This document shows, one piece after another, positions 7,752-16,772 of a DNA stretch of 57,503 bases. The position numbers and the translations under genes were made by a program. Origin of the DNA: Rhodospirillales bacterium (GTDB lineage Bacteria; Pseudomonadota; Gammaproteobacteria; Burkholderiales; Burkholderiaceae_D); NCBI GenBank assembly GCA_903970305.1, contig CAJCID010000316.1:1-57503 (forward strand), read 5' to 3'. The notes beneath the pieces were generated by a model. That model saw only the letters and a list, made by a program, of their open reading frames with translations, was not told the DNA's origin and did not search any database. Within the stretch, counting starts at the first letter, position 1. Each line of letters opens with the position of its first letter.

Positions 7752-9277
7752 TGGCCGCGATCCCGCTCAAGCCCGATTTCACCATCGGAATCGTCGGCAC
7801 CGGCGCGATGGGGCGCGGCATCGCGCAGATCGCCGCCGCAGCAGGTTTTCCGGTGCGTCTGTTCGACAGCCGCCCGCGCGCGACCGGCGAAGCGGTCGAG
7901 TTCGTCGGCAAGATGCTGGCGCGCGCCGCCGAGAAAGGCCAACTGTCCGACGATGCGGCGGCCGGCGCGACCGCACACCTCAAGCCGGTCGACGCGCTGG
8001 CCGAGCTCGCGCGGTGCGATCTGGTGGTCGAGGCGATCGTCGAGGAGATCTCGGCCAAGCGCGCGCTGTTCAAGGCGCTCGACGAGATCGTCGCGCCGGA
8101 TACGATCCTGGCGACCAACACCTCGTCGCTGTCCGTCACCGCAATCGCGGCTGCGTGCCGCCATCCGGCGCGCGTCGGCGGCTGGCATTTCTTCAATCCG
8201 GTGCCGCTGCTCAAGCTGGTCGAGGTGATCGACGGCGTGTTGACCGAGCCGCGCGTGCTCGATGTGCTCGACGCGGTGGCCCGGCGCTGCGGCCACACGC
8301 CGGTGCGCGCCAAGGACACGCCGGGTTTTCTGGTCAACCATGCCGGCCGCGCCTACGGCACCGAGGCGCTGCGCATCCTCCACGAAGGCATCGCGGAGCC
8401 GCCGGCGATCGACCGCATCTTGCGCGACACCGCGGGATTTCGCATGGGCCCGTTCGAGCTGCTCGACCTGACCGGGCTCGACGTGTCGGGACCCGTGATG
8501 CAGTCGATCTACAGCCAGTATTTCCAGGAGCCGCGCTATCGCCCGACTCCGCTGCTGGCGCAGCGCATCGAGGCCGGGCTGATCGGCCGCAAGGTCAATC
8601 GCGGTTTCTACGATTATCCCGACGGCAAGCAGGCGGTCGCGCCGGAGCCGCCGGCGCCAGCAGCACGCCCCTCGACCGTGTGGGTCAGCCCGGCCGAGCC
8701 GGCTCGTGCCGCGGTCGCCAACCGGCTGCTCGCCGAGCTCGAGGCGCGCGTCGAGGGCGGCGCACGCCCGTCCGCGACGGCGCTGTGCCTGGTCACGCCG
8801 ATCGGCGACGACGCGACCGGCGCGGCGCTGGCGCAGGGTCTCGATCCGGCGCGAACGGTCGCGCTCGAGACCCTGTTCGACACCAGCCGACGCCGCGTCC
8901 TGATGACCACGCCGCTGACCGCGCCCGAGTTCCGCAACGCCGCGCACGGGCTGCTCGCCAGCGGCGGCGTGCCGGTCAGCGTGATCCACGACAGCGCCGG
9001 CTTCGTCGCCCAGCGCGTCGTCGCGTCGATCGTCAATCTCGCCTGCGACATCGCCCAGCAGCGCGTCGCCAGCCCGGCCGACATCGACCTCGCGGTCAGG
9101 CTGGGCCTCGCCTATCCGGGCGGGCCGCTGAGTTGGGGCGACCAGATCGGTGCCGGCACGGTGCTCACCATCCTCGAGCGCATGCACGCCTTCTACGAGG
9201 ATCCGCGCTATCGGCCCAGCCCGTGGCTGAAGCGCCGCGCCCGGCTCGGCGTGTCGCTGCTGACACTGGAGGCTTGA
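7751..9277 (+). CDS. paaH: 3-hydroxyacyl-CoA dehydrogenase (PaaH-like, two C-terminal domains)
   Basis: The 508-residue protein starts at ATG 7751, inside the hydratase stop codon. An NAD-binding domain opens with GTGAMG at residues 16-21. The catalytic His is H146 in GGWHFFNPVP, and TNTSSLSV and DTPGFLVNHAGR are the usual substrate-loop signatures. Two 3HCDH C-terminal domains follow, separated by an Ala/Pro-rich linker near residues 295-315. The second contains DSAGFVAQRVVASIVN and GLAYPGGPLSWGD. This long double-domain layout, about 500 residues, matches PaaH/PaaC 3-hydroxyadipyl-CoA dehydrogenase rather than the ~285-residue Hbd. It oxidises the 3-hydroxyacyl-CoA made by the upstream hydratase to a 3-ketoacyl-CoA. 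No thiolase gene is adjacent. The symbol reflects family, not a proven phenylacetate role. Confidence 0.85.
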   Translation: MAAIPLKPDFTIGIVGTGAMGRGIAQIAAAAGFPVRLFDSRPRATGEAVEFVGKMLARAAEKGQLSDDAAAGATAHLKPVDALAELARCDLVVEAIVEEISAKRALFKALDEIVAPDTILATNTSSLSVTAIAAACRHPARVGGWHFFNPVPLLKLVEVIDGVLTEPRVLDVLDAVARRCGHTPVRAKDTPGFLVNHAGRAYGTEALRILHEGIAEPPAIDRILRDTAGFRMGPFELLDLTGLDVSGPVMQSIYSQYFQEPRYRPTPLLAQRIEAGLIGRKVNRGFYDYPDGKQAVAPEPPAPAARPSTVWVSPAEPARAAVANRLLAELEARVEGGARPSATALCLVTPIGDDATGAALAQGLDPARTVALETLFDTSRRRVLMTTPLTAPEFRNAAHGLLASGGVPVSVIHDSAGFVAQRVVASIVNLACDIAQQRVASPADIDLAVRLGLAYPGGPLSWGDQIGAGTVLTILERMHAFYEDPRYRPSPWLKRRARLGVSLLTLEA

Positions 9278-9278
9278 G

Positions 9279-10502
9279 ATGACGGGAGCACTCGCGGGGC
9301 TGCGCATCGTCGAGGGCTCGGCGTTCGTCGCCGCGCCGCTCGGCGGCATGACGTTGGCGCAGCTCGGCGCCGACGTGATCCGCTTCGATCAGATCGGCGG
9401 CGGACTCGACTATCGCCGCTGGCCGGTCACCCGGGACGGCAAGAGCCTCTATTGGCCGGGCCTCAACAAGGGCAAGCGGTCGATCACGGTCGACCTGCGC
9501 AACCCGCGTGCCCAGGAGCTGCTGGCCGCGCTGATCACGGCGCCCGGCCCGGACGGCGGGCTGTTCCTGACCAACCTGCCGGCGCGCGGCTGGTGCGCCT
9601 ACGACGCGTTGATGGCCAAGCGCGCCGACCTCGTCATGGTCAACATCCAGGGCAATCGAGACGGCAGCACGGCGCTCGACTACACGGTCAATTCCGCGGT
9701 CGGCATGCCGTACGCGACCGGCCCGATCGGCACCGAGGGGCCGGTCAATCATCTGCTGCCGGCCTGGGACGAGATCACCGGCGTGACCGCGGCGCTCGGC
9801 CTGCTCGCGGCCGACCGCCACCGCGCGCGCACCGGCGAGGGCCAGCTCATCATGTTGGCGCTGGCCGACATCGCGATGGCGATGGTCTCGCATATCGGCC
9901 ACATCGCCGAGGTGCAGATCAACGATGTCGATCGACCGCGCTACGGCAACCACCTATACGGCGCGTTCGGCCGCGATTTCCCGACCGCGGACGGCCGCCG
10001 CGTGATGATCTGCGCGATCACGCCGCGCCAGTGGCGCAGCCTGGTCGAGGCGACCGAGATCACCGACAAGGTCGCCATGGTCGAGCAGCTGTTCGGCGTC
10101 GACCTCAAGCAGGAGGGCGACCGCTTCAAGGTGCGCGACACGTTGGCCGCATTGATCGGGCCGTGGATCGCCGCGCGCAACCTCGCCGAGGTCGGCCGCG
10201 TGTTCGACCGGCACAACGTGTGCTGGGGGCCATATCAGACCTTCCGCCAGATGGTCGAGGAGGATCCGCGCTGCTCGACCGCCAACCCGATGTTCGCGCT
10301 GGTCGAGCAGCCCGGCATCGGCAGCTGGCTGGTGCCGGGCTCTCCGCTCGACTTCACCCAGCTGGGCCGCGTGCCGGTTACCCGCGCGCCCCAGCTCGGC
10401 GAACACACCGACGAGATCCTAGCCGGCGTGCTCGGCCTGCCCGACCACGAGATTGGCGCGCTGCACGACGCCAAGATCGTCGCCGGCCCCGACGGGCGTT
10501 AA
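9279..10502 (+). CDS. mct: CaiB/BaiF CoA-transferase, probably mesaconyl-CoA C1-C4 CoA transferase
   Basis: A 407-residue class III CoA-transferase that starts two bases after the dehydrogenase stop. The catalytic Asp, which carries an anhydride intermediate, is D164 in LLPAWDEITG. The opening EGSAFVAAPLGGMTLAQLG, the IGGGLDYRRWPVT and GLNKGKRSITVDL blocks and the ending LPDHEIGALHDAKIVAGPDG are those I associate with Mct (2-methylfumaryl-CoA isomerase). That enzyme moves CoA within mesaconate between C1 and C4. Mct was described in the 3-hydroxypropionate bi-cycle, and homologues occur in other bacteria. A methylsuccinyl-CoA-dehydrogenase-like gene 5.6 kb upstream makes mesaconyl-(C1)-CoA, which supports the call. 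Another acyl-CoA:carboxylate transferase remains possible. Confidence 0.68.
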   Translation: MTGALAGLRIVEGSAFVAAPLGGMTLAQLGADVIRFDQIGGGLDYRRWPVTRDGKSLYWPGLNKGKRSITVDLRNPRAQELLAALITAPGPDGGLFLTNLPARGWCAYDALMAKRADLVMVNIQGNRDGSTALDYTVNSAVGMPYATGPIGTEGPVNHLLPAWDEITGVTAALGLLAADRHRARTGEGQLIMLALADIAMAMVSHIGHIAEVQINDVDRPRYGNHLYGAFGRDFPTADGRRVMICAITPRQWRSLVEATEITDKVAMVEQLFGVDLKQEGDRFKVRDTLAALIGPWIAARNLAEVGRVFDRHNVCWGPYQTFRQMVEEDPRCSTANPMFALVEQPGIGSWLVPGSPLDFTQLGRVPVTRAPQLGEHTDEILAGVLGLPDHEIGALHDAKIVAGPDGR

Positions 10503-10507
10503 CGCGC

Positions 10508-10593
10508 CTCACCCTTCCCGCGGCTGCGCCGCGGGCCGCTTCCCTCTCCCGCATTGCGGGAGAGGGTGCCGAGCGACGCGAGGCGGGTGAGGG
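10508..10593. repeat. REP-like double-hairpin element between convergent genes
   Basis: CTCACCC (10508-10514) and GGGTGAG (10585-10591) enclose two perfect hairpins. CCCGCGGC/GCCGCGGG at 10517-10535 has a three-base loop. CCCTCTCCCGC/GCGGGAGAGGG at 10542-10566 has an ATT loop. Elements with this CTCACCC...GGGAGAGGG...GGGTGAG design are widespread between genes in several proteobacterial groups. It separates the CoA-transferase from the convergent NIPSNAP gene and could stop transcription from both sides. Confidence 0.7.
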
Positions 10594-10594
10594 T

Positions 10595-10921
10595 TCACTT
10601 CACCGACGAGAAACCGGTCGGCTGCAGGATCATGTTTTCCAGCGAGGCGACGATCGCGCCGTCCTTTTCGGTCTCGGCGCGCTTGGCGATCCATTCCGCG
10701 TCGCTCTGGAACGCGTTCCACTTCTTGTCGCGATCGGCCAATGATTCCCATTGCAGCATATAGTAGAGGTCCTGATTCGAGCCGCCGATCGCCACGGTCC
10801 AGAAGCCGGCCTGACGGATGCCGTGCTTCTCCCACAACTTGAGCGTGATGGTATCGAAGCGCTTGAGCAGCGCCGGCAGCCTGCCGGGCACGCAGTGATA
10901 GATGCGCAGCTCGTAGATCAT
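10595..10921 (-). CDS. NIPSNAP family protein
   Basis: A small cytoplasmic protein of 108 residues from ATG 10921, with GGAGG upstream. It opens with MIYELRIYHCVPGRLPALLKR and has the NIPSNAP-type ferredoxin-like (dimeric alpha-beta barrel) pattern: FWTVAIGGSNQDLYYMLQWES, then SDAEW. Bacterial NIPSNAP proteins are often next to acyl-CoA or aromatic catabolic genes, as here, but their activity is not settled. The gene is divergent from the conserved gene at 11049 across about 125 bp. Confidence 0.82.
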   Translation of the reverse strand: MIYELRIYHCVPGRLPALLKRFDTITLKLWEKHGIRQAGFWTVAIGGSNQDLYYMLQWESLADRDKKWNAFQSDAEWIAKRAETEKDGAIVASLENMILQPTGFSSVK

Positions 10922-11048
10922 GGCGGGTTCCTCCAGGCGACAGTGTTCGAGCGACGAGTGTGAACCGGCGGCCGACGCCGCGTAAAGCGTCGGTTGTGGA
11001 CAGGGACGTACGCCACGAGACAAGCTGTGCCACTCAAGGGAGATGCTT

Positions 11049-11816
11049 ATGAGCTCGACCACCCTGTTCAAGCCGGGCGGCTATTCGTTCATTCCGGGCG
11101 TGTTCCAATATTCGGCGGGTGTCGCGGCCTCGCCAGGCTTCCGCATCGAGCGCGTGCGCTTCACCGAGCCGGTGCCGCTGGCCCAAGGCTTCGCGCGCAT
11201 CGCCGCGCATATCAAATCGGTCGGCCGCCCGCTGACCGCGTTCTGCGCCTGCGAGCTGCGCTCGCCGGCGCCGTTCACCGAGGACGGCTTCAAGGCATTC
11301 AACCGGATCTATGTCGGCACCCTGGCCGAGTGGGGGCTGTTCGCCGACGAGATCAATCCGGTGGCGCGCAGCAATGTCTGTCCCGAGATCGATCCGCCGG
11401 CCGAACCGAGCTTCCACGCCTTCGCCTTCACGACCGAGGGGGCCGGGGGTTCATCCGGCGCGCCCCCCTCCTTCGTGATCGCCGGCAGCGGCGAGTCGGT
11501 CGAGGGCAAGGCGAACTATCGCGACCACATCGTCGCGCGCGGCGACACCAGCCCGAGCGGCTTGCGCGCGAAAGCCCGCTGGGTGCTCGGCGAGATGGAG
11601 CGCCGCATGGCCGCGGTCGGCGCGACCTGGCACGATACCACCGCGGTGCAGCTCTACACGGTGCACGACATCCACCCCTTCCTCGGCGACGAGCTGGTCA
11701 AGCGCGGCGCGACGCGCCACGGCCTGACCTGGCATTTCAACCGCCCGCCGGTGGTCGAGCTCGATTACGAGATGGATTGCCGCGGCGTCGCGCTGGAGCG
11801 CGTGCTGGCGGTCTGA
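11049..11816 (+). CDS. Conserved protein, possibly RidA-like / CnbZ-type deaminase
   Basis: 255 residues if started at ATG 11049, which is six bases after AAGGGAG. ATG 11043 is too close to that site. It is soluble, with no signal peptide. Distinctive conserved-looking stretches are PGGYSFIPGVFQYSAGVA, CACELRSPAPFTE, NPVARSNVCPE, VEGKANYRDHIVARGDTS and VQLYTVHDIHPFLGDEL. The last resembles the RidA/YjgF fold. From memory, proteins like this are sometimes annotated as 2-amino-5-chloromuconate deaminase CnbZ; I could not verify that. The gene ends four bases before the convergent tail of the hldD chimera. Confidence 0.55.
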   Translation: MSSTTLFKPGGYSFIPGVFQYSAGVAASPGFRIERVRFTEPVPLAQGFARIAAHIKSVGRPLTAFCACELRSPAPFTEDGFKAFNRIYVGTLAEWGLFADEINPVARSNVCPEIDPPAEPSFHAFAFTTEGAGGSSGAPPSFVIAGSGESVEGKANYRDHIVARGDTSPSGLRAKARWVLGEMERRMAAVGATWHDTTAVQLYTVHDIHPFLGDELVKRGATRHGLTWHFNRPPVVELDYEMDCRGVALERVLAV

Positions 11817-11820
11817 GCCG

Positions 11821-12879
11821 TCAGCGCCCCTGAAACACCGGCGAGCGCTTCTCGACCGCGGCGCGCGTCGCCTCGCGGGCGTCCGCGCTGCGCATCAGCT
11901 CGGTGCTGTAATGCTGCTCGCGGGCATAGCCCGCCTCGACCGGCAGGAACGGCTCGGCATAGCCGGCCTCGCGCAACCGCGTGATATCGGCCTGGGTGAA
12001 GCTCTGGTACTTGCCCTTCAACGCGTCGGGAAACGCGATGTACTCCAGTTCGCCCGAGGCGACGAGATCGTTGAGTCCGACGGGCGCCTGGCCGCCTTGC
12101 GTGCGCGCAGCGTTCACGCTCGCCAAGGCGACGTCGTTGAAGGTCTGGGCGCGGCCGGTGCCGACATTGAACAGCCCGGAGATGTTGTGGTCGAAGAAAA
12201 ACATGTTGACCTTCACGACATCCTCGACCGAGACGAAGTCGCGCAGTTGGGTGCCGGCTGCCCAGCCATCCCAGGCACCGAAGAGCTTCACGCTGCGCTC
12301 GCGGGCGTATTGGTTAAAGTGGTGGAAGGCGACCGAGGCGCCGCGCCCTTTGTGGTTCTCGCGCGGCCCGTAGACATTGAAGTAACGCAGGCCCACGATC
12401 TGGGTCTTCGAATGCGGCAGGCGCCGGCGCACGACCTGATCAAACAGCAGCTTCGAATAGGCGTAGACGTTCAGCGGATGCTCACAGCCGGGCTCCTCGG
12501 AAAAGCGCGGCCCAGCGCCATAGGTCGCGGCCGACGACGCATAGAACAAGGGGACGTCGAACTCGGCGCAGGCATCGAGGATGCGCGCCGAATAGCGGTA
12601 GTTATTGTTCATCACATAGCGGCCGTCGGTCTCCATCGTGTCGGAACAGGCGCCTTGATGGAACAGGGCGCGCACGCGGCCGAACTCCCCGAGGGTGAAA
12701 CGGGCCAGAAATTCGTCCTTGTCGAGGTAGTCCGCGATCACGCAGTCGGCCAGATTGCGGAATTTGTCCGCCTGGGTCAGATTGTCGACGGCGACGATAT
12801 TGTGCTCGCCCCTTGCGTTCAAGGCGTGGACGATATTGCTGCCGATGAATCCGGCAGCGCCGGTGACGATGATGGTCAT
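11821..12879 (-). CDS. hldD: ADP-L-glycero-D-manno-heptose 6-epimerase fused in frame to an enoyl-CoA hydratase tail
   Basis: Residues 1 to about 316 are a normal HldD, the SDR-fold NADP enzyme that epimerises ADP-D-glycero-D-manno-heptose for LPS inner core. Visible features are GAAGFIG at 7-13, the catalytic Y139-x-x-x-K143 (NVYAYSK), [10 protein letters not shown] and [13 protein letters not shown]. HldD normally ends a few residues after FLPVEAG. Here residues 318-352 instead read as a crotonase C-terminus: [20 protein letters not shown] followed by GR. The hydratase at 6981 in this window ends in the same pattern, SQDRKEGMAAFLGKRKPQFE plus GR. The gene is the last of a betaproteobacterial LPS/translation cluster, 15 bp after rfaE1. 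The true hldD end is therefore missing. Confidence 0.85.
   Translation of the reverse strand: MTIIVTGAAGFIGSNIVHALNARGEHNIVAVDNLTQADKFRNLADCVIADYLDKDEFLARFTLGEFGRVRALFHQGACSDTMETDGRYVMNNNYRYSARILDACAEFDVPLFYASSAATYGAGPRFSEEPGCEHPLNVYAYSKLLFDQVVRRRLPHSKTQIVGLRYFNVYGPRENHKGRGASVAFHHFNQYARERSVKLFGAWDGWAAGTQLRDFVSVEDVVKVNMFFFDHNISGLFNVGTGRAQTFNDVALASVNAARTQGGQAPVGLNDLVASGELEYIAFPDALKGKYQSFTQADITRLREAGYAEPFLPVEAGYAREQHYSTELMRSADAREATRAAVEKRSPVFQGR
11915..11940. other. Junction between two DNA sources inside hldD
   Basis: Upstream on the minus strand the sequence is betaproteobacterial hldD. Downstream it is the tail of a crotonase gene plus acyl-CoA genes with Rhizobiales-type repeats. A 16-base near-repeat, GGCATAGCC(C/G)GCCTCG, lies at 11923-11938 and again at 11956-11971. 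Both copies encode EAGYA, so short homology spans the join. No tRNA, integrase or IS end is visible here. The exact base of the join cannot be fixed without the parental sequences. Confidence 0.75.
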
Positions 12880-12894
12880 GCGCTAATCCTCTGG

Positions 12895-13833
12895 TTAACC
12901 GAACAGTTCGGTCTCGCTGACAACCGACGTGCCAAGTTTGCCGACGACGATGCCCGCCGCGCGATTGGCAACCCGCACCGCATCGCGCAGTGCCACACCT
13001 GCGGCCAGCATGACGCCCAAGGCCCCAATCACGGTATCGCCTGCCCCCGTCACGTCGAACACCTCGCGGGCCTCGGCTGCGACATCGAAGCGGCCATTCG
13101 CGTCAAACAGCGACATGCCCTCCTCCGAACGGGTCAGAAGCAGCGCGTCAAGTCCGAGCTCCTCGCGCAAGGTGAGGATCCGGGTCTCGAGTTCGGCCTC
13201 GTCTTTCCAGCGGCCGACGACCTCGCGCAACTCCGCGCGATTCGGTGTCAGCATCGTGGCGCCGGCGTAACGCGTGAAGTCGTCGCCCTTCGGATCGATC
13301 AGCACAGCGATGCCGGCACCGCGCGCGGCATCGATCATGCGCTTGATGTGCGTCAGGCCACCCTTGCCGTAGTCCGACATCAAGACGATGTCGTACTCGG
13401 GCAGGAGGGCGCAGAACTCATCGTAGGTGTCGAGCAGCACCTCACTGCTCGGTTGATCTTCGAAATCAAGCCTTAAGAGCTGCTGCTGCCTGCCGATCAC
13501 GCGCAGCTTGATCGTGCTGGGCAGCTTGGCATCGCGATGCAGGTGGGAATGGATGCCGGCCTCGGTCAACAGGCCCGCGATGCGCTCGCCCGGCTCGTCA
13601 CTACCGACAACCGAGAGCAGACCGACCTTCGCGCCCAAGGCGCGCGCATTCTTGGCGACATTGGCCGCGCCCCCCAGGCGATCCTCTTGGCGCCCGATGC
13701 GCACCACCGGTACCGGCGCTTCGGGTGAGATGCGGTGCACATCGCCGAACCAGTAGCGATCGAGCATTACGTCCCCGACCACGAGGACGCGGGCGCGAGC
13801 CGCGCTCGCCGCGTTGGCCAGTGCGCCCATCAT
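12895..13833 (-). CDS. rfaE1: D-glycero-beta-D-manno-heptose-7-phosphate kinase
   Basis: 312 residues from ATG 13833. This ATG overlaps the ugd stop in TGATG; a second ATG follows at once. It is a PfkB/ribokinase-fold enzyme that phosphorylates heptose-7-phosphate at C1 for ADP-heptose synthesis. VGDVMLDRYWFGDVHRISPE and the catalytic GAGD within DVTGAGDTVIGAL are intact. Only the kinase half of E. coli HldE is present, as usual in Betaproteobacteria, where the nucleotidyltransferase (rfaE2) is a separate gene not in this window. It sits between ugd and hldD in one transcription unit. Confidence 0.93.
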   Translation of the reverse strand: MMGALANAASAARARVLVVGDVMLDRYWFGDVHRISPEAPVPVVRIGRQEDRLGGAANVAKNARALGAKVGLLSVVGSDEPGERIAGLLTEAGIHSHLHRDAKLPSTIKLRVIGRQQQLLRLDFEDQPSSEVLLDTYDEFCALLPEYDIVLMSDYGKGGLTHIKRMIDAARGAGIAVLIDPKGDDFTRYAGATMLTPNRAELREVVGRWKDEAELETRILTLREELGLDALLLTRSEEGMSLFDANGRFDVAAEAREVFDVTGAGDTVIGALGVMLAAGVALRDAVRVANRAAGIVVGKLGTSVVSETELFG

Positions 13834-15197
13834 CAGCCGCCGGGGCGCCCGATGGGCAGATAACGTAGACCGTGTGCCTTGACGATCTGGGGATCGTACA
13901 GATTCCGTCCGTCGACGATCAAGGGGTCGGTGAGCGCCCCCTTGATCACGTCGAAGTCGGGACTGCGAAAGGCCTTCCATTCGGTGATGATGATGAGCGC
14001 CTGCGCCCCTTTGAGCGCGGCCTCGGGCGTCTCGGCATAGTGCATCCGTGTGAGCCAGTCGGGATGATCCGCCATGTCCAGAGCCAGCACGCGTCGCGCC
14101 TCGTCCATGGCCACGGGATCGTGCGCCGTGACCGCGGCGCCGCGCGCAAGGAGCGCCCGGATCAGGACCCGAGCCGGCGCCTCACGCATATCATCGGTGT
14201 TCGGCTTGAAGGCAAGGCCCCAGAGCGCGAACTTCTTACCCGAGAGATCCTCACCGTAGTGCTTGACGATCTTGGCCGCGAGCACATGTTTTTGTTGGTC
14301 GTTGACCGACTCGACCGCACTCAGGATGCGGGATGGGCATCCGGCGTCCTCGCTGATCCGGGCGAGCGCTTGCACGTCCTTCGGGAAACACGAGCCCCCG
14401 TAGCCGGCACCGGCGTAGAGAAAGTGATAGCCGATGCGGGGGTCCGAACCGATACCCTGCCGGACCAGTTCGATGTCCGCTCCGAGGCGTTCGGCCAGAT
14501 TGGCGAGTTCGTTCATGAAGGAGATGCGCGTGGCGAGCATCGCGTTGGCGGCGTACTTGGTGAGTTCCGCAGAACGCACATCCATGAAAAACATGCGCTC
14601 GTGGTTGCGCTGAAAGGGCGCATAGAGGGCGCGCATGAGTTGCTTGCCGCGCTCTCCCTCGGCGTCGTCAGCGCAGCCGAGCACGATCCGGTCAGGGCGC
14701 ATGAAGTCCTCGACGGCCACACCCTCCTTCAGGAATTCGGGATTCGAGACGACCGTGAAAGGGACCTCGACACCGCGCGCGGCCAACTCGGCCGCAATCG
14801 CGGCGCGTACCTTGTCCGCAGTTCCGACCGGTACGGTCGACTTGTCCACGACGACCCGAAAACCTGTCATGTGCCGTCCGATATTGCGCGCCGCTGCGGT
14901 CACATACTGCAAGTCAGCCGAGCCGTCCTCGTCAGGAGGTGTGCCCACCGCGATGAACTGCACCATGCCGTGCGCCACGCCCTGCTCGACGTCGGTGGTG
15001 AAGGCGATGCGCCCGGCGCTGCGATTGCGCTGGACCATCTCCAATAGACCCGGTTCATGGATCGGGATACCACCCGAATTGAGAATCTCGATCTTGCGGG
15101 CGTCGACATCCAGGCACAAGACGTGATTGCCGACCTCGGCTAAGCAGGCCCCTGTGACCAGTCCGACGTAGCCACTACCGATAATGGTGATTTTCAT
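13833..15197 (-). CDS. ugd: UDP-glucose 6-dehydrogenase
   Basis: A 454-residue NAD enzyme that oxidises UDP-glucose to UDP-glucuronate for capsule, exopolysaccharide or lipid A/core sugars. It starts at ATG 15197, overlapping the lapB stop by ATGA. The N-terminal Rossmann motif is [18 protein letters not shown]. The nucleophile is C270 in [13 protein letters not shown], with [11 protein letters not shown] and the [16 protein letters not shown] motif before the C-terminal UDP-binding domain. Length and motifs match the family. The overlap on both sides shows a coupled lapB-ugd-rfaE1 operon. Confidence 0.95.
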   Translation of the reverse strand: MKITIIGSGYVGLVTGACLAEVGNHVLCLDVDARKIEILNSGGIPIHEPGLLEMVQRNRSAGRIAFTTDVEQGVAHGMVQFIAVGTPPDEDGSADLQYVTAAARNIGRHMTGFRVVVDKSTVPVGTADKVRAAIAAELAARGVEVPFTVVSNPEFLKEGVAVEDFMRPDRIVLGCADDAEGERGKQLMRALYAPFQRNHERMFFMDVRSAELTKYAANAMLATRISFMNELANLAERLGADIELVRQGIGSDPRIGYHFLYAGAGYGGSCFPKDVQALARISEDAGCPSRILSAVESVNDQQKHVLAAKIVKHYGEDLSGKKFALWGLAFKPNTDDMREAPARVLIRALLARGAAVTAHDPVAMDEARRVLALDMADHPDWLTRMHYAETPEAALKGAQALIIITEWKAFRSPDFDVIKGALTDPLIVDGRNLYDPQIVKAHGLRYLPIGRPGG

Positions 15198-16378
15198 GAT
15201 TGAGTCTGATTTTCGAGTTCTTCCGAACGCCTCGGTGGATAGGATTCCCAGTGGGTACATCCTGGGCACTGCCAGTGGAACTGCCGCGCCTTGAAGCCGC
15301 AATTGGTACAGATGTAACGGCCGATGCGCCGGGTGTGATTATGAATCAGGTTCTTGACGACCTCGAGATCGTCGCGCTCGTTGGGCGTGGCCAGCTGGGA
15401 GCGCGTGTCGAGATACTGGCCCAGCGCGAGGAGACTGGGGCTGCGATGCAGGGCCTCGCGGGCGAGCGTGTTCGCCGCAAGGGGTCCATCGGCTTCGGCG
15501 GTCGCGCGCAGCACAACCTCGAGCAGGTCGATCGAAGGGTAGGCGTCCAGGTAGGACTTGACGAGCTTCAGACCCTCCGGAAACCGGCCGAGGCGGCGGT
15601 AGGCATCGATGAGCCTCTCACCGACGAGGGCCACGTGGGGCGCGCTTTGCTGCTCGACGCGCTTCCAGGCGGCGATCGCTTCCTCGTCCTCACCCTGTTG
15701 GACGGCTACGTCGCCCAATAGCAAGAGCGCGCGCACGCTGCGCCGGTTGGCGGCGAGTGCTGCCTCGAGCTCCGCGTGGGCGTCGTCCAGACGCGACTCA
15801 TTCATGGCTGTCTGGGCCAGCTCGCAGTGATACTGGGCGATACGCACCTGGTTCGAGCCGGCACCGGATTCCTGGAGTTCCCGGGCGGCCTCTATCGCCT
15901 TGCGCCACTCCTTCTCGAGTTGAAAGATGTCCAGCAGATGGCGCTTCGCGTCGGTCGCATGCCCGCCGTCGGAAAGCTGGCGGAAGGCTTCCTCAGCGCG
16001 GTCGAGCAGGCCCGCTTTCAGGTAGTCCTGTCCTAGTTCGAACATCGCGTGGCCGCGCTGCTCGGCCGGCAGGTCCGGCCGGGACAACAGGTTCTGGTGC
16101 ATGCGGATCGCGCGCTCGGTCTCGCCGCGCCGCCGAAAGAGATTACCCAGTGCAAAGTGCAGCTCGGTCGTCTCCGGATCGAGCTTCACGACCTCGATGA
16201 ATGCATCGATCGCGCGGTCGGGTTGCTCATTGAGCAGAAAGTTCAGGCCCTTGAAGTAGGAGCTGGGCAGCGCGCGCGATTCCGTGAGCAGATGCCCGAT
16301 GTCGATACGGGCGGCGATCCAGCCAAGGCCAAACAGAAGAAATGGGGCGATGAGAAGCCACCATGGAGCGGAATCCAT
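15194..16378 (-). CDS. lapB: Lipopolysaccharide assembly protein B (TPR and rubredoxin-like metal domain)
   Basis: A 394-residue LapB/YciM. It has one N-terminal transmembrane helix ([18 protein letters not shown]), then a string of TPR-like helices, then a C-terminal zinc or iron ribbon with C357, C360, C371 and C374. LapB faces the cytoplasm and works with FtsH to control LpxC, and so the LPS level. lapA lies nine bases upstream and LPS core genes follow, in keeping with this role. Confidence 0.93.
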   Translation of the reverse strand: MDSAPWWLLIAPFLLFGLGWIAARIDIGHLLTESRALPSSYFKGLNFLLNEQPDRAIDAFIEVVKLDPETTELHFALGNLFRRRGETERAIRMHQNLLSRPDLPAEQRGHAMFELGQDYLKAGLLDRAEEAFRQLSDGGHATDAKRHLLDIFQLEKEWRKAIEAARELQESGAGSNQVRIAQYHCELAQTAMNESRLDDAHAELEAALAANRRSVRALLLLGDVAVQQGEDEEAIAAWKRVEQQSAPHVALVGERLIDAYRRLGRFPEGLKLVKSYLDAYPSIDLLEVVLRATAEADGPLAANTLAREALHRSPSLLALGQYLDTRSQLATPNERDDLEVVKNLIHNHTRRIGRYICTNCGFKARQFHWQCPGCTHWESYPPRRSEELENQTQS

Positions 16379-16387
16379 CGTTGGCCG

Positions 16388-16717
16388 TCAGGAGGTGTTG
16401 CGGGCGCCCTGCGCGACCGATTGAATCGAATCAGGCGCAGCCTGGGTCGGGGCGACCGAGGGCGCCTGGGCCGACGGGGACTCGCGGCGCGCTTTACGCA
16501 GCCGGCGCACTTCCATGCGCAGGCGAAACCAGGCGGGCAGCATGGCGAGAAAGCCGAAGGCCACCCCGACGATGAAAAACACGAGCAACAGCGCAATCAG
16601 GGGCGCCTGCCAGACGATGCCATAGAGATGCAGTTCAGCTGGCGTCGTGTTGCTCACGGCAAAGCCAAACAGCACGACGAAAAGGATCAGCCACAGGGCT
16701 AGCGCAAGGATTCGCAT
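16388..16717 (-). CDS. lapA: Lipopolysaccharide assembly protein A domain protein
   Basis: A small inner-membrane protein of 109 residues with two transmembrane helices (about residues 4-22 and 38-60), the conserved FAVSNTTPAELHLYG segment between them, and a basic cytoplasmic RLRMEVRRLRKARRE stretch. A Ser/Ala/Pro-rich tail ends the protein. This is the LapA (YciS) layout. It precedes lapB and follows ihfB, the standard gammaproteobacterial and betaproteobacterial order. Confidence 0.9.
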   Translation of the reverse strand: MRILALALWLILFVVLFGFAVSNTTPAELHLYGIVWQAPLIALLLVFFIVGVAFGFLAMLPAWFRLRMEVRRLRKARRESPSAQAPSVAPTQAAPDSIQSVAQGARNTS

Positions 16718-16772
16718 ACGACTATCTTAACGCACGGCGCAAGGCGCCCCCCGGGAGGGAGGCCAGCTCGCG

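Noticed and set aside
6959-9349. A 796-codon open frame on the minus strand opposite the hydratase-dehydrogenase genes
   Set aside because: It is the antisense shadow of GC-rich coding DNA; the product is Arg/Ala/Gly-rich with no domains, and the plus strand encodes well-formed enzymes.
11800-12000. Genomic-island or prophage boundary at the hldD junction
   Set aside because: No integrase, tRNA gene, direct-repeat attachment pair or insertion-sequence end is visible; only a short near-repeat.
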